The notes beneath the pieces are model-generated. The model was not told the origin of the DNA, did not search any database, and saw only the letters and a program-made list of their open reading frames with translations. The position numbers and the translations under genes were made by a program. From Symbiodinium natans (lineage: Eukaryota; Sar; Dinophyceae; Suessiales; Symbiodiniaceae): a stretch of DNA of 64,000 nt. Below, piece by piece: positions 1 to 10,254 of this stretch; the first letter of the stretch is position 1, and each line of letters starts with the position of its first letter. The stretch is taken from NCBI GenBank assembly GCA_905221605.1, contig CAJNDS010000197.1, forward strand, positions 1-64,000, in the 5' to 3' direction.

Positions 1-1775
1 CGTGCCATCTCCATGTTGAGGGACAGCGGTGGCCGCTACTCCCATTTGTTGACACCTGTACACAATGCCCATTACTGGTAATGCGCTGACAGCTCTCCTC
101 AACATTGCCCTCTGGAACAATGTGGAAAAATCTGAGTCGCTCGCTTGAAGTTGGTGTCTGGCCCCTGGCTTCGCCCGGAAGCGCTCATATTGGAGTCTGT
201 GAACAGGCTCCCGCGACAGTGGGGCATCTGTCGCAACCCTCACCCCCGACGCATCACACTTGACACGTCGTCCGGACTTGGGACCGGACAAGCTCAAGGA
301 ATGAAAATCGAAAAGGTCGAGAAAAAGTGTTGTTTCCTGCAAGTGGGGATTCCGTGCTGGTATGTAGGATGCTACGGTGTCGCTCCAGACAGGTTGGAGG
401 GTGGCCTTGAAGGCGTGTGAGCATAATGACCTCACGAGTGAGCCATGGGAATGCATCCATCGACAGGTATGGGACCAAAAGCACATAAGCAATGGCAAGA
501 AGGGACTGCTTGCCCTCGGCCTGCGATGCCATGTCCGTATTTTCCATCGGTGCGTTCTCCATCGAGACCTGTCAGGACTAGGAGCTACTCGTGGCTGGAA
601 GTCATAGTTGTCATTGTGCATTCTGGGCCCCCCTTGGTTATGGCAAGGCTGTTTATCCAAGCACGCAGGGTTCAGCATCGATAACGGATGTACGGTGGGG
701 AGGTCTGGTGTACCAGGTACCTCAGGCATTCGGCGGGCACGCCCCCCTCTTGCTCCCCCTCCGCTGCAATAGGTGCATCGGGTAAGGGCAGTGCACATAT
801 TCAATACCCGAAACTGGGCGTCACTGCGCCTTATGAAGGTCTTCAACCAGCTGCTCGAAAAGCAGAGCTGCATTCTGTGACACAAGGCTGGGCTCATTCG
901 AACTGGCGTGCGATGCTGATTTCCCTGTTCGGCGGCTCCTGATGGTGATATGGGCGAGGGTGCACGGCACACACAACGTTTTTTAAAAGGTGCACTTACA
1001 TCAAAAGCGATGGATATAGAGAGACCGGGGTGCATTCTATCATCGTGTATGCTCATGACCAAGTAGAGGTGGTACCACGTCATCTTTGCCTCATTGGCGA
1101 TCCGGGAGTGGGATTTGGTGAGCAAATGCCGCTGCCATTCCCGCAGGTTGCCAGGACTGTGTGAGCACAAGAGGCACGTCTCCGTAGTCCGCCAAAGCTT
1201 TTGCTCCAGTGCTGGGAGCCAGGTCATCTGCATGGCATCCAGCAGCTGTTCGCTGGTGACCCCAAAACGTGTCGCCGTAGTCTTCGCAAGTTGAATCATC
1301 TTGTCCACGAGAAGGTCACTCTCCTCTTCGCCCATCTCCATCTCCTTGCTTGGTGCCGGGTCCACCTTCACGGAAACCTCCTTGCTCCCGGGTGTCGAGG
1401 ATGACGATGCTTCTGGCTCTGCTCGTTGGGGATCTGCCACCTTGGGCTCCGAGTCCGGGTTGCCAACGGGTTGACCTACGTCGCCCTCCAGGTCCTTCTC
1501 GTAGTGGCCCCCCCGTCTCTTAGGCATGGGTGGCTGAGGCGGCACTCGTCTCCACGTACTGCTCGAGCTGGATGATTTGCCGTAGGAGGTCTGTGTGCGG
1601 GGCTTCCATGGTGTCCTGTTCTGTCGCCGATTCCAGTGGTTTTGGTACCATTGTCGGAGCTCCTCATATGGCAGCGGCTGCCACTCCTCGATCGGCTCGG
1701 GGTATTCCCAGGCAGGTGTCCGTGCCGGGCTGCGAAACCTCGTAGGTGGCCTCGTCGCTGAACGTGCCTTTGCAG
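1..1775 (-). CDS. Partial C2H2 zinc-finger protein, runs off left edge
   Basis: Product not recognised. On the minus strand one frame stays open from the TGA at 2271-2269 to the window edge, more than 750 codons with no stop, which chance makes very unlikely. The most protein-like part, about 1775 to 1050, has a tryptophan- and tyrosine-rich stretch (YEELRQWYQNHWNRRQ), a basic PKRR segment, an acidic stretch, and a textbook C2H2 zinc finger at 1176-1108: C-x2-C-x12-H-x5-H, with the cysteines in CLLC and histidines in QRH and KSH. The upstream limit given here is an estimate of an exon start; an intron probably separates it from the acidic proline-rich exon at 2269-2886, which lies in the same frame. 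Below about 1050 the composition is less convincing, so part of the open frame may be intron. A nucleic-acid-binding role is inferred from the finger only. Confidence 0.5.
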
Positions 1776-2268
1776 CAGGCGATTTCCCATTGACACGCGT
1801 GAAGCTATCACAGGGATGGGCCGGCTTGAGTAGAATCTGCAGAGGGCCCGGTGGTATGCTGTCTGAACTTGGAGAATTGCAATGTCTGGCAGGCAACTGG
1901 GCACACATGTGAGCAGGCGTGGCGTGCCTGTTCTTATCCATCGTGGAGTCCGGCTCCGGGGTGCGGTGGGCCGCACATCCCCAGCCTGAGTAATCAAGGG
2001 TGCACACTGAGGTACAGCCGCAATGACTGTCTCTGTGTATGGCGCCGGCCACCAAGGTCGGGACTGATGTTTTGATATCTTCCTGCGCGCGCACTGGCGA
2101 GTGTGTAGTTGCATGGTATAGCAAAGTGTCGTGAGATTGATCTGCAATCTGTTGACTTGTTTTGACACGGAGGTGCTCAATCCCTGTGAGGCAGCCCACT
2201 GTCGCTCTCTTGGCTCCAGCTGGCACGGTACAGGAAAGCAAGGAGTAAGGAGCATCGGCCCATGCTGG

Positions 2269-2886
2269 TCAGTCCCACGCAGCTGGAGTGCTTGCATCAC
2301 CTGGCCTGCTTGGCCCACCCTGTGTCGGAGGAGTTGGCGGTGGCACCATAACCTGATGCGGCACACTGCCTTTTGGGAAGGCATCGAGGGACATCCAGGT
2401 GACGTTGGTGTTGGGGTCCCAGACCACGGTGTAGATCCCCTGTTGCAGCACCCCACAGGCTCCCTTGGCCGGGGTAGGTGGCGGCGGTCCGCCTGCTCCC
2501 AGCGGCGGTCGGCCTCCTCCGCCCATCCCCGGTGGGTTGTGTGGTGTAGGAGGCGGAGGCCCGGCCGGCATGCATGGTGCAGCCCCCATTGTCTTTGGCA
2601 GCACTGCCGGCGCACTCGTTGTCGTCTCCGCGCCAGTCGCCGAGGTTTTGGCCTTTGCTCCCACGCTGGAGTCGTTGGTAGTGCCTCCCACTCCGCTTGC
2701 CTTGGCAGCACTGCCGCTGGCCTTTGCCGAGGAAGATCGTTCCGCCACAGGGGACCTAGTCCGTGTCCGAGATCTCCGCGAGGTAGGTGTCTCCATGATC
2801 TCCCGCATGGTGCCGTCGGCGTCATCGTCCTCCTCATCGATTGGCTCATGCGCCCCCTCGGGGCTGCTTTCGTCCTCCTCTGCCAT
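2269..2886 (-). CDS. Acidic, proline-rich N-terminal exon of an unknown protein
   Basis: Product not recognised. The ATG at 2886 opens with MAEEDESSPEGAHEPIDEEDDD, a strongly acidic start. It is followed by an Arg/Ser/Thr stretch, an Ala/Ser/Thr linker and a glycine/proline segment with several PPPP runs, then a more ordered piece with TVVWDPNTNVTW and MSLDAFPKG. Such composition fits a disordered nuclear or scaffold protein, which is inference only. The frame ends in TGA at 2271-2269, but the same frame is open again right after it to the window edge. A GT donor is available a few codons before the stop (CCAG then GTGATG), so I read this as the first exon of the gene that continues at 1-1775. 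An alternative is one gene broken by a single nonsense codon. Confidence 0.5.
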   Translation of the reverse strand: MAEEDESSPEGAHEPIDEEDDDADGTMREIMETPTSRRSRTRTRSPVAERSSSAKASGSAAKASGVGGTTNDSSVGAKAKTSATGAETTTSAPAVLPKTMGAAPCMPAGPPPPTPHNPPGMGGGGRPPLGAGGPPPPTPAKGACGVLQQGIYTVVWDPNTNVTWMSLDAFPKGSVPHQVMVPPPTPPTQGGPSRPGDASTPAAWD

Positions 2887-2999
2887 GGTGGGGGATTCCC
2901 CTGTAGCCAAGAGTGGCCGAGGTGGCACAACACACAATAGCGCTCTTTTGAACCAGAGCTTCGAAACGGATTGTATTGAGTAGCTGTGCACGCGGGTGC

Positions 3000-4283
3000 G
3001 GACTGGGCAAATGGGTGGTTAGACAGAAGCAGAGCGCAAGTCTGACTCAAAATACTGGCGTGTATGTCGGCAGCTCTCAGCGGTCCTGCAGTGGTGTTCG
3101 TCGCGGGTGTGAGCCTTGGCGGTGCAGTACCTGCGACATCTGGGTACAGGAGACTTCCATGCAAATGCCAATGCGAATAACCAATCAGCATGCTCTTTCG
3201 GCACTTAGTATCGGTCGCAGTTCTCGGCTGCCTCCGGTGCAGGAAACGCTTGCGGCTGGGAGCATACATGAACTCAGTCTGAGATTCATTACACACTGCA
3301 AGCAGAGTAGCGGTGTCCGCTGACCCCGGCCTGTTCCATGGCGAGTATCGACCCGCTCCCATGTATGGTTCAGAAACGACGCATGATTCGAGAAAGGCTG
3401 GCGGATGTGCATGGGGTGAAGACAAAGCTCGATGCCACAAGAGGGAGATTGTCATGCAAGCACGCAGCAAGGGCTTGGGTTTTTGCTGTCTGAAAAAGCG
3501 ACCCTCCATGTCAATGCTATGTGTCTCCCGTACAGCGACATCCATGTGTGCAACTCCATCATATAGGCCAGTATCGCTCTCCTCAGCGCTCAGGGATTTT
3601 GCGAGATCCTGCAGCCACAGTGGGTAAAAGCACAAATGTAGAGCGGCCCAACAGCTACTGCATTCCGTAAGCTCGTCCCGCCTGGTCGCGTTCTCCGGCA
3701 GTTGATCCGATTGCAGTATTGTGGCGATGTGCTCCATGAACTGGGCTAAGGCTTCTGCTCGATCCGTCCCTCCCCGTTGTGTCAGCACCGCATGGATCGT
3801 GGACAGGACAGTGTACGCCGGTATTTGCCGTGCAGTGTTCCTAAGTGCAGAATGGAAATCTTGCTCCGACAGTGCTCGCCCCTCACCGGAAAAGTGGATC
3901 CAGCATATTGCTGTCAAGGCATGTAGCGCCCCTTGAACATGAAAAGTGACCATAGGTGCAGTCTGCGTGGGCGGGGCATGTTCGGTGGAAGTCTGTGTGT
4001 CTGGTACCGTAGCGTCGCGGCAAGTGTGTGATGTTGGTGCCGTAGGTGTGTCTCCCGGGCAGATCAGCGGGATGGGTGCCGCAAGCTGTTCTAGGACGGG
4101 AGTACTGAAAATGTTCGGCACATTGTTCTGTCCTCCGGGGTGCGGTGTCCGCCTACCCGGGTTGTCCCCCACTGCTGTCTTCCCTGGAGCCGCATAAGCC
4201 AATGTAACATAGAGCAAAAATAAACTCACAGCCATTCTCCATGTGTACAATCGAGAGAAATGCATTTGGAGTTTTGCAACCAT
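3000..4283 (-). CDS. Unknown secreted protein, 5' exon(s)
   Basis: Product not recognised. The ATG at 4283 starts MVAKLQMHFSRLYTWRM followed by the hydrophobic run AVSLFLLYVTLAYA and a small-residue cleavage site (AYA-AP), a convincing signal peptide at residues 17-32. The next about 80 residues are Pro/Thr-rich, then an apparently folded part with helices (for example EALAQFMEHIATILQ) and Cys pairs such as CSSC. The frame remains open to 1476, but below about 3000 it overlaps the better-supported acidic/proline-rich exon in another frame and becomes Arg/Gln/Trp-rich nonsense, so I end the call near 3000; the true exon end is not resolved. It sits 70 bp beyond the end of the preceding minus-strand ORF, so it may be a separate gene or later exon of it. 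Confidence 0.4.
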
Positions 4284-4355
4284 GGCAAGCAGCTACAGAG
4301 CTACTGAGAAAGAAGCGAGGACACTGTGGCCCCCCAAGCAACACACAACAAGAAA

Positions 4356-5528
4356 AAGATTCACTTGAGCCGGGGGCTTCTGCGTGATGATAGGGTCATA
4401 AACCTTCAAATACGCTGCCGGAAACGTTTCAGGCAGATGCAGTAGCGTGTCAGCGATTCCGATCAGCATACCCGAGTCTTGCAGCTGGTTCGGTATGCCG
4501 TTCAAAAACACCTCATAGGCCCTATATGCCCGAAGCTGCTGGCAGTGTGTTGTGAGGTGTTGCGAGTCACGCAGGTTCATGTAGGGCCGAGGTTTGACAT
4601 TCTTACCAAAGTGATGTCCCGCTGCAAGTGCGCGCCACATGAGATCACAGACCGAGACTGTGTTGCTCTGCATGATGGGTGCGCAGGCTGGGGCGCTGGG
4701 ATCGCGGGTGCCGCTGGGCTCGCTAGGCCCTCGAGGCTTGGCTTTTGGTGGTTCCAGCTGCTGAGAGCCGTCTTCGTCCAAAGCGAGAGGCCGACTTTCC
4801 TTGCGAGCTTGGACAGCGGGCACAGGCCTGGCGGGGATGGGCGTCAGGCCATGGGGAGGCATAGGGAGATCCGATTTTGGTTCCGTCAGGCCAAGTGAGT
4901 CCGTGGGAGACTTAGCGCAAGGGGGCTGTGACGCTTCAACCGTCCTAATCCCATCCGGAGATGCTGTGTGCGTGGGCCGTGTCCGGGGGCTGGGTGGACG
5001 TCGTACGCCAGGCGGCGGGTCCCCAATGTTGCCGCCACTACGGGGTGGACACGAGGCGGCGCTACCCCCTCCGATCCTGTGATCAACTTCACTAGAGGGA
5101 GTCGTCACACAAGCATCCAGAGCAATAGGACTCGCGGCCGGCACAACCGCATGCTCTTTCGTTGCAGGCTCCTTCGTCAGTGGTCCTCTCTCCCGCGTTG
5201 GGGTGCCGCAAGGGGTTCGGGAAACGTCCCGTCTAGCTGGCGGAGGCGGGCTGACAGCTGCCGCAATGGAGCCCCTCGCGGCCCGAGGCTGGAGCCATGG
5301 TGTACCCCACCGCTCGCCATGGCGCGCGTTTGCGGTAGCCTCGCCTTGGGCTGGCGACTGCTGCGGCGTAGGAACCTCGACTGCAGTAGCAACTACCACG
5401 TCGGGACTGTTACTACCCGCGGGCACAGGGCTGTTTCCCGGAGAGTCCACATCAATCGCAGTTTCGGAGGCAGCCTTACCCGTACGCACAGGAGGAGGTA
5501 TTGAGGCCACAAATCTTTTCAAACTCAT
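4356..5528 (-). CDS. Unknown proline-rich protein with C-terminal helical domain (first exon)
   Basis: Product not recognised. The ATG at 5528 begins MSLKRFVASIPPPVRTGK; an open stretch upstream has no ATG. Residues 1 to about 290 are Pro/Ser/Ala/Thr-rich and probably disordered. The last about 100 residues look folded, from MQSNTVSVCDLMWRALAAG through YEVFLNGIPNQLQDSG to GIADTLLHLPETFPAAYLKVYDP. The exon end near 4356 is supported by a degraded copy on the other strand at 24.3 kb, which matches up to the codons for DPIITQ and then continues with a different coding sequence, as expected if that copy came from spliced RNA. At the boundary the genomic sequence offers GA rather than GT as donor (ACGCA then GAAGCC). 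The frame runs on to 4293 without matching the copy. Confidence 0.5.
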
Positions 5529-6016
5529 GTGACTACCCCACAGGCAGCGGAGAACCACGAGGCAACCTCCAGACACCAAGATCCCTGGAAAGCCCTTACA
5601 AAAACAAGGGAGGGACTCAAGGAAAGAGAGGACCAAACAAAAAGCACAACACACAGGAGAGAAGAAGCAGAAAGGCGAGAAAAAACCAGTCAGGAGCGTT
5701 ACAACCCTCTACACAATGGGTTCCTCGTTCAGTCAGCCAGCCACCCTTAGCTTGAGCCAGGGCACATCCAACGCGCAACCTGAAAAGGGATGCAGCATGT
5801 CATCGCAGGTGGCTGTTACTTGTGGCTGCAATGTGCTGCATGTACAAAGCAATGACCTGGAGACGATGGCATCCTTTACTTTGTCCGTGCACAGTAGTAC
5901 ACCAGAATGCAGGCGTACCTCGGTTGCTGGTCTGTTTGTAGCGGCAACACAAGGGCCGGCGCGCATAAATCGATTAAAATGGAAAAAGGAAGGCACTCTC
6001 TACCCTGCCCCGACGA
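5529..6016. other. Spacer between two minus-strand genes
   Basis: No gene supported. Short ORFs occur on both strands (for example on the minus strand around 5733-5996) but none has recognisable motifs or a clear composition bias. The sequence just upstream of the ATG at 5528 is purine-rich on the plus strand (5590-5700), so the transcript leader would be pyrimidine-rich. Confidence 0.4.
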
Positions 6017-6886
6017 CTACTCCGGGAGCTCGATATGGTCCGCCAGCAGCCAATCAGGATCGCTCAGCAATGCAGGCCACACCACATGCTCCGGGTCCTT
6101 GCCGATAACCACCTGGCGGATTGTGAGGCCGGGGGCCCAGGGGTACTGCGTGCGTCCGTAGCCCTTGAAGGCGGTAAAGTGTGAGTCTTCGGAAAGGGCT
6201 TCTGTGACAGGAGGCACGCGATGATTGCCCCGCACCGAGTAGCCCATCCGAAGGTGGTGCTGAAAGGTCTCTACGTCCTTTCGTCCGCCATAGACTAAAA
6301 TTCGTGTCTCCCCGCCCGTTGGGGCTGGCAGCAAAGAAGGCAGCCTAATGGGGCCCATGCAAACACAAGCCCGGAAGGTCGCATGGGCCTCGGAAATTGC
6401 AATCTGGTAGGTGATGGTTCCTCCAGAGCCAAGGCCCATGAGATATGTGGGCAAGGAGATGCGAGGGCTCGCATCACGTTGGACGGCCAGTAGGAGCGGT
6501 AGAATTTCCATTGTATACACTGCCTTGGTCCAGGCAGCACCGTCAGGCAGAATCCAGGCAGGCGGTGAGCCTGCTTGTCCCGCCACAGGCCATGCGCAGG
6601 CAATGACGGCCTTTTTGAAAGCCAGGTTGCTCCACAGATACTCGATGGCCCCTTGCCAAGGCAGTGGGTGCATATTCTCCACATAGAAATGTCCACAACC
6701 AGGGAGGAGAAGCACTATCGAGTTGGCTTCCCCTGCATCCGCACTCGGCCGGGATACAACAAAGGGGAGGGCTGAACTGCCATGGCTCGCCGTAATCCAG
6801 GTGTTTTCACGCCCAGCTACGAGCGGAGGGGCGACCAATGGAGGAGGCTGCAGGTTCTCCAGGCCAAGGGGCTCTTGCAATGCCAT
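6017..6886 (-). CDS. Alpha/beta-hydrolase-fold protein (esterase/lipase-like)
   Basis: Probable serine hydrolase of 289 residues from the ATG at 6886. What is seen: a beta strand and oxyanion-type loop at residues 57-67 (IVLLLPGCGHF), a nucleophile elbow at 149-156 (LMGLGSGG) with Ser154, a strand plus acid candidate Asp204 (LVYGGRKD), and a late histidine His268 (GKDPEHVVW). The order and spacing of Ser, Asp and His fit the alpha/beta-hydrolase triad. The elbow is L-G-S-G-G rather than the usual G-x-S-x-G. In-frame sequence upstream of the ATG adds a hydrophobic run (INWVGCLFFAMA) that would make a signal peptide if an upstream exon supplies the start; the neighbouring minus-strand ORFs also look secreted. 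Substrate cannot be read from the sequence. Nearest alternatives are PHB-depolymerase-like or carboxylesterase-like families. Confidence 0.6.
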   Translation of the reverse strand: MALQEPLGLENLQPPPLVAPPLVAGRENTWITASHGSSALPFVVSRPSADAGEANSIVLLLPGCGHFYVENMHPLPWQGAIEYLWSNLAFKKAVIACAWPVAGQAGSPPAWILPDGAAWTKAVYTMEILPLLLAVQRDASPRISLPTYLMGLGSGGTITYQIAISEAHATFRACVCMGPIRLPSLLPAPTGGETRILVYGGRKDVETFQHHLRMGYSVRGNHRVPPVTEALSEDSHFTAFKGYGRTQYPWAPGLTIRQVVIGKDPEHVVWPALLSDPDWLLADHIELPE

Positions 6887-7184
6887 GGCGAAGAAGAGGC
6901 AGCCTACCCAGTTGATGGGGCAAGGTAGAGGAAGACTGGGCAGTCTTGCCTGAGAGCCGTGCCGTCCAGCGCAAAGAATGTCACACAACAACAAGCTTGC
7001 TCCCAACTTCCCCTGACTCAGCTCCCTTCAGTTGGAGACTACATCAGCAGTATAACATGATCAATGGTTACAACTTTCCAAATCGGTCAAGACAACAGCA
7101 TGACATTACAGGAATGCCGCATGACCATGGATAACGACCGATGTACTAGGCCGCCGTTTGTTCCGTCTTCGCACAAGGTCAGCG
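6887..7184. other. Spacer, no gene seen
   Basis: About 300 bp between two minus-strand ORFs. It may contain the upstream exon of the hydrolase (in-frame open sequence to about 7006, no ATG), otherwise nothing recognisable. Confidence 0.3.
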
Positions 7185-7901
7185 TTAGATGTCACTATCC
7201 GAATGCCGATTGTCCTCAAGCAGATGCATGGTCTCGTCATCTAAATGCTCGAGAATGTCGGTAGCAATACGTTCATAGAGGAAGCACGCTACCCACTCCA
7301 GAATGACGGCATTATCATTGGGGACAGCATCGGACATCGCTTGCAAAAGCAAATTGACTTTATCGGCAGTGAAACGCCATGCAAGCAAAAGATGCTGCTC
7401 CAAATGTGCTTTTATGAGGTAAATTGGAAAATCTTCCTGGCTAGGCACAATGATTGGCCTGGCCCAGGCTAAAAGGGCATTCTGCTGTGGTCCAGGCGGA
7501 CGTCTGAACATAGCCAGTAACGCCCCGTACTCCTGGGCAAGCTCGTTCCTCAAATCCTGCGAAAGATCTCGAAGGTGGTGTGCAAGCCAGGCACGATGAC
7601 CTCCAACAGAGTGCGCGAGTTCGGCCGCAGCAACCATGGCGAGGGTCCGTTGATTAGGACGTCCTTGGGCTGCCGAGGCATCGCGGATTCCTTGCAGTAC
7701 GAGGAGCTTGGTGAGCGATATCCAGCCAGCACTACAAGTGTGGCCGTGGCCTTCGAGGATGGGCTCGCTGGAAAAGATCTCCGGGTGTTCGTAAGGGTAG
7801 CATCTTTCCCAGTCACTGTCGCCATCTCCATTGACCAGTGTAAAGGCTGCCACCAATGACCAACGAAGCAGCCATGCCGGGCAGTTAGTTCGGGGAGGGC
7901 A
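7185..7901 (-). CDS. Unknown helical protein with N-terminal hydrophobic segment (partial)
   Basis: Product not recognised. The minus-strand frame ends at 7185 after an acidic tail (LEDNRHSDSDI). It reads upstream through an amphipathic, mostly helical protein of about 235 residues, with segments such as LSQDLRNELAQEYGALLAMF and IKAHLEQHLLLAWRFTADK. Its start lies in another exon: no in-frame ATG precedes the hydrophobic stretch PAWLLRWSLVAAFTLVNG, which looks like a signal peptide, and an acceptor-like CAG occurs just upstream. The reading frame is uninterrupted and the composition is protein-like, so I consider it a genuine exon. It joins three other minus-strand ORFs nearby that also begin with hydrophobic leaders. 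Confidence 0.45.
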   Translation of the reverse strand, partial: CPPRTNCPAWLLRWSLVAAFTLVNGDGDSDWERCYPYEHPEIFSSEPILEGHGHTCSAGWISLTKLLVLQGIRDASAAQGRPNQRTLAMVAAAELAHSVGGHRAWLAHHLRDLSQDLRNELAQEYGALLAMFRRPPGPQQNALLAWARPIIVPSQEDFPIYLIKAHLEQHLLLAWRFTADKVNLLLQAMSDAVPNDNAVILEWVACFLYERIATDILEHLDDETMHLLEDNRHSDSDI

Positions 7902-8045
7902 AGCGGGCGCCTGCTCCTGTGAGCCCTGGCGGCACAGAACAAGGGGGCAAGTTAGCGGGTAACACCATCACTCCTTTATGTTCGCGGCTGAGAGGGCTAT
8001 GAGCCACAGGAACAAACTGTCAATCCATGCGGGGGACTAGGGCGT

Positions 8046-8296
8046 GTGAGTGCGGGCGCACTCACGTACCCAACATCAAATCACTCCCGCACCCTCACAA
8101 GATTCTCCGCAGGTAATACTCGGGAGCAAGGGAGCAACCCGAACGGGAGCTCCTGAGCCGCTTCATCGAGCCCCTGCTCGGAAATTGCGGTGGGGGGTCA
8201 CTGCTCGTCAAACTTGTACAGAGAAGGTAAATGGATCTACTGCCTTGAGAAGAGATGCAGGTTCCTACACCGCCGTGTGCGGGCGCACTCACGTCG
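8046..8296. repeat. Segment flanked by a direct repeat with hairpin potential
   Basis: GCGGGCGCACTCACGT occurs at about 8051-8067 and again at about 8279-8294, about 228 bp apart. The left copy sits in a small hairpin (GTGAGTGC loop GCACTCAC). A run of ten T follows the right copy at 8302-8312. The arrangement could mark a short inserted element, but no coding sequence lies inside. Confidence 0.35.
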
Positions 8297-8743
8297 CATG
8301 ATTTTTTTTTTTGGACTGACGCCTCTTTACTACATCAGTAGCACAGTAGGCCGGTCTTGTTGGGCTCGACGTAAAGGGTGAAACAAAGTCAGCGCACACA
8401 ATCCGCCAAACACACCAAGCAACCACCAAGCAAACAAACACCAAAGAAACAAAGCGAGCAATCGCGCTGAACTACTAGATACCCCACGGACTCAGTACTC
8501 GAAGTCGTCAATGAAGTCCCGGTTCACAAGGAAGCACAGAGCTTGTGGGGGAATCGCAAATTGCGACATTGCCAGATTCTCAAAACCACCATCATGTAGC
8601 CACTGGTGCGACAGCGGTTATTCAAATCGAGGGTCATCAGATTCGGATCACGTACTCGTTGTCAAGGACAGACAACCGACACTCAATGGCGAAAGGATGT
8701 TGCAAGTCAGACTCCCTGGGGGGGATGAAAGATGTGCATACCC
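8297..8743. other. Non-coding stretch
   Basis: Contains a T10 run (8302-8312) and an A/C-rich tract of CAAAC/CCAAG words (8390-8455). No credible gene. Confidence 0.4.
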
Positions 8744-9057
8744 CATGGTGGTCAGCCAGTGGGGACTTAACAGCAAGAACAATCAAGGCAAGACCGGCCC
8801 AGGGCACTCCATGGTGGTCAGCCAGTGGAGTAGCTCCGAGCTCTGGGTGCTCCATTCACCTTGGCGTGCAAGTGCCCACCCAGAGCACAGGCACATGCCC
8901 CATGGAAGTCAGCCAGTGGGGACTTGACAGCAAGAACAATCAAAGCAGGACCGGCCTAGGGCACTCCATGGTGGTCAGCCAGTGGAGTAGCTCCGAGCAC
9001 AGGGTTCTCCAGTCAACCTGGCGTTCAAGTGCCCACCCAGAGAGGTGCCGCGCACGA
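8744..9057 (+). repeat. 157-bp tandem duplication with internal CCATGG motif
   Basis: Two imperfect copies with a period of 157 bp (first starting at 8744, second at 8901). Each contains two occurrences of a conserved 20-mer, CCATGGTGGTCAGCCAGTGG or a one- or two-base variant, at about 8743, 8810, 8900 and 8967. The 263-residue ORF spanning the area is only a by-product of the repeat. The same motif in reverse complement occurs near 26,019. Confidence 0.75.
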
Positions 9058-9529
9058 CTAGAGGGAGGCGAGAGTAGCTGCAGCTACCGATTCCACGGGG
9101 AGAGTCCACACAGCGAGTTACCAAACCCTGAACGCCACAGGGTTTATAATGACAACGAGGAGGAACCTCCCAGTCCAGACATCTCACAAGGCCACGCAAC
9201 CTTGGCGCTGGCCTGCGCATCCGCACGCATCAGGTCCCTCCAAACCCAAACCCGCGAGGTGCGTCGGTCAGGAGATGGAAGGGCTCACATCACATTGGTG
9301 CCGAATGCAAGGATCTCCATAGTATTGCTACTTTGATTCGATCAGAGCCTTCAAGTAACATCCACGCGGGCGGGGAGCCACTTGCCCTGCCGCAGGCAAG
9401 CTCAGACGAGGGCGACCCTCCAGAGTCCCAAGAGGGCCAGATTGTTCTACAAGTGGGGAATGGCACTCAGTAAGAGGCCGGGAGCACACATGTAGCACCG
9501 AGTGCGCAGGTGCGTCGCAAAAGGAAGAA

Positions 9530-9705
9530 ACAGAAGAAGAGAGGGTTTTTTCTTGGCCCCGCACTGTGGTTGAAAAAAAGACAGAAGTTTTTTCTTGACC
9601 CCAATACCTTTTCCAAACAAAAAAAAAAACACGGAGGGTTTTGAAAAAGACACTTTGGGGCCAAGAAAAAAACCAGCTCGGACTTATCTGCAGACAGGTG
9701 ACTTA
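9530..9705. repeat. Degenerate repeats of GGGGCC-(A)n / (T)n type
   Basis: Alternating T-rich and A-rich tracts joined to GGCCCC or GGGGCC words (for example TTTTTTCTTGGCCCC and GGGGCCAAGAAAAAAA), partly palindromic. It resembles the repeat cluster at 24,000-24,260. Non-coding. Confidence 0.4.
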
Positions 9706-9792
9706 AGAGGTCTTTCTTGGCAAGAACCTTTTGACGTTTTTCCATGCAATCCCGGGTGATCCTTTGCCAACTTTGTTTGGAATTTTCTTTAA

Positions 9793-10088
9793 CGAGCACT
9801 TGTGCCGCTTCAGCGAGCACTTATGCCGTCGGCGAGCATTTTGCCGCTCAGTCGTCCAAGAATTTCTGTTTTGAAAACTTTCCAAAGAGATGTTTTTTGT
9901 TTTTTGTTTTTGCAGCTCTGGTCGAATGAAAGTTTTCATGCAAGCATCGTGCCGCTCTTGACGAGCACTTGTGCCGCTTCAGCAAGCACTTGTGCCGTCG
10001 GCAAGCATTTTGCCGCTCAGTCGTCTAAGAATTTCTGTTTAGAAAACTTTTGAAAGAGATGTTTTTTTATGTTTTTTGCAGCTCTGCC
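9793..10088 (+). repeat. 169-bp tandem duplication
   Basis: Two diverged copies start at 9793 and 9962. Each begins with CGAGCACTTGTGCCGCTTCA, repeats the phrase GAGCACTT/GCCG internally, then runs through TTTTGCCGCTCAGTCGT, AATTTCTGTTT, AAAGAGATG and a T-rich tract to GCAGCTCTG. No coding capacity of note. Confidence 0.7.
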
Positions 10089-10254
10089 ACATTGTGTTAG
10101 ATCAAGTCTGATAAAATTTTTTAGAATTCTCGCGATCCTGTGTCCGCGCAGTGGACACATCTCTGGAAATTTTTTTAGCTTCTGCACCTCGAAGAAAAAG
10201 TATCCTGGTGCACAGGTGTGTTGTCATTGCCATTTTTGCAGGCTTTATTAAGGC

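Noticed and set aside
1476..2990. 3' half of the 935-codon minus-strand ORF as real coding sequence
   Set aside because: It overlaps a better frame (acidic and proline-rich exon) and turns into Arg/Gln/Trp/Cys-rich sequence typical of a shadow frame.
8545..9336. 263-codon plus-strand ORF
   Set aside because: It spans the 157-bp duplication and contains the repeated CCATGG motif; no domain and no bias.
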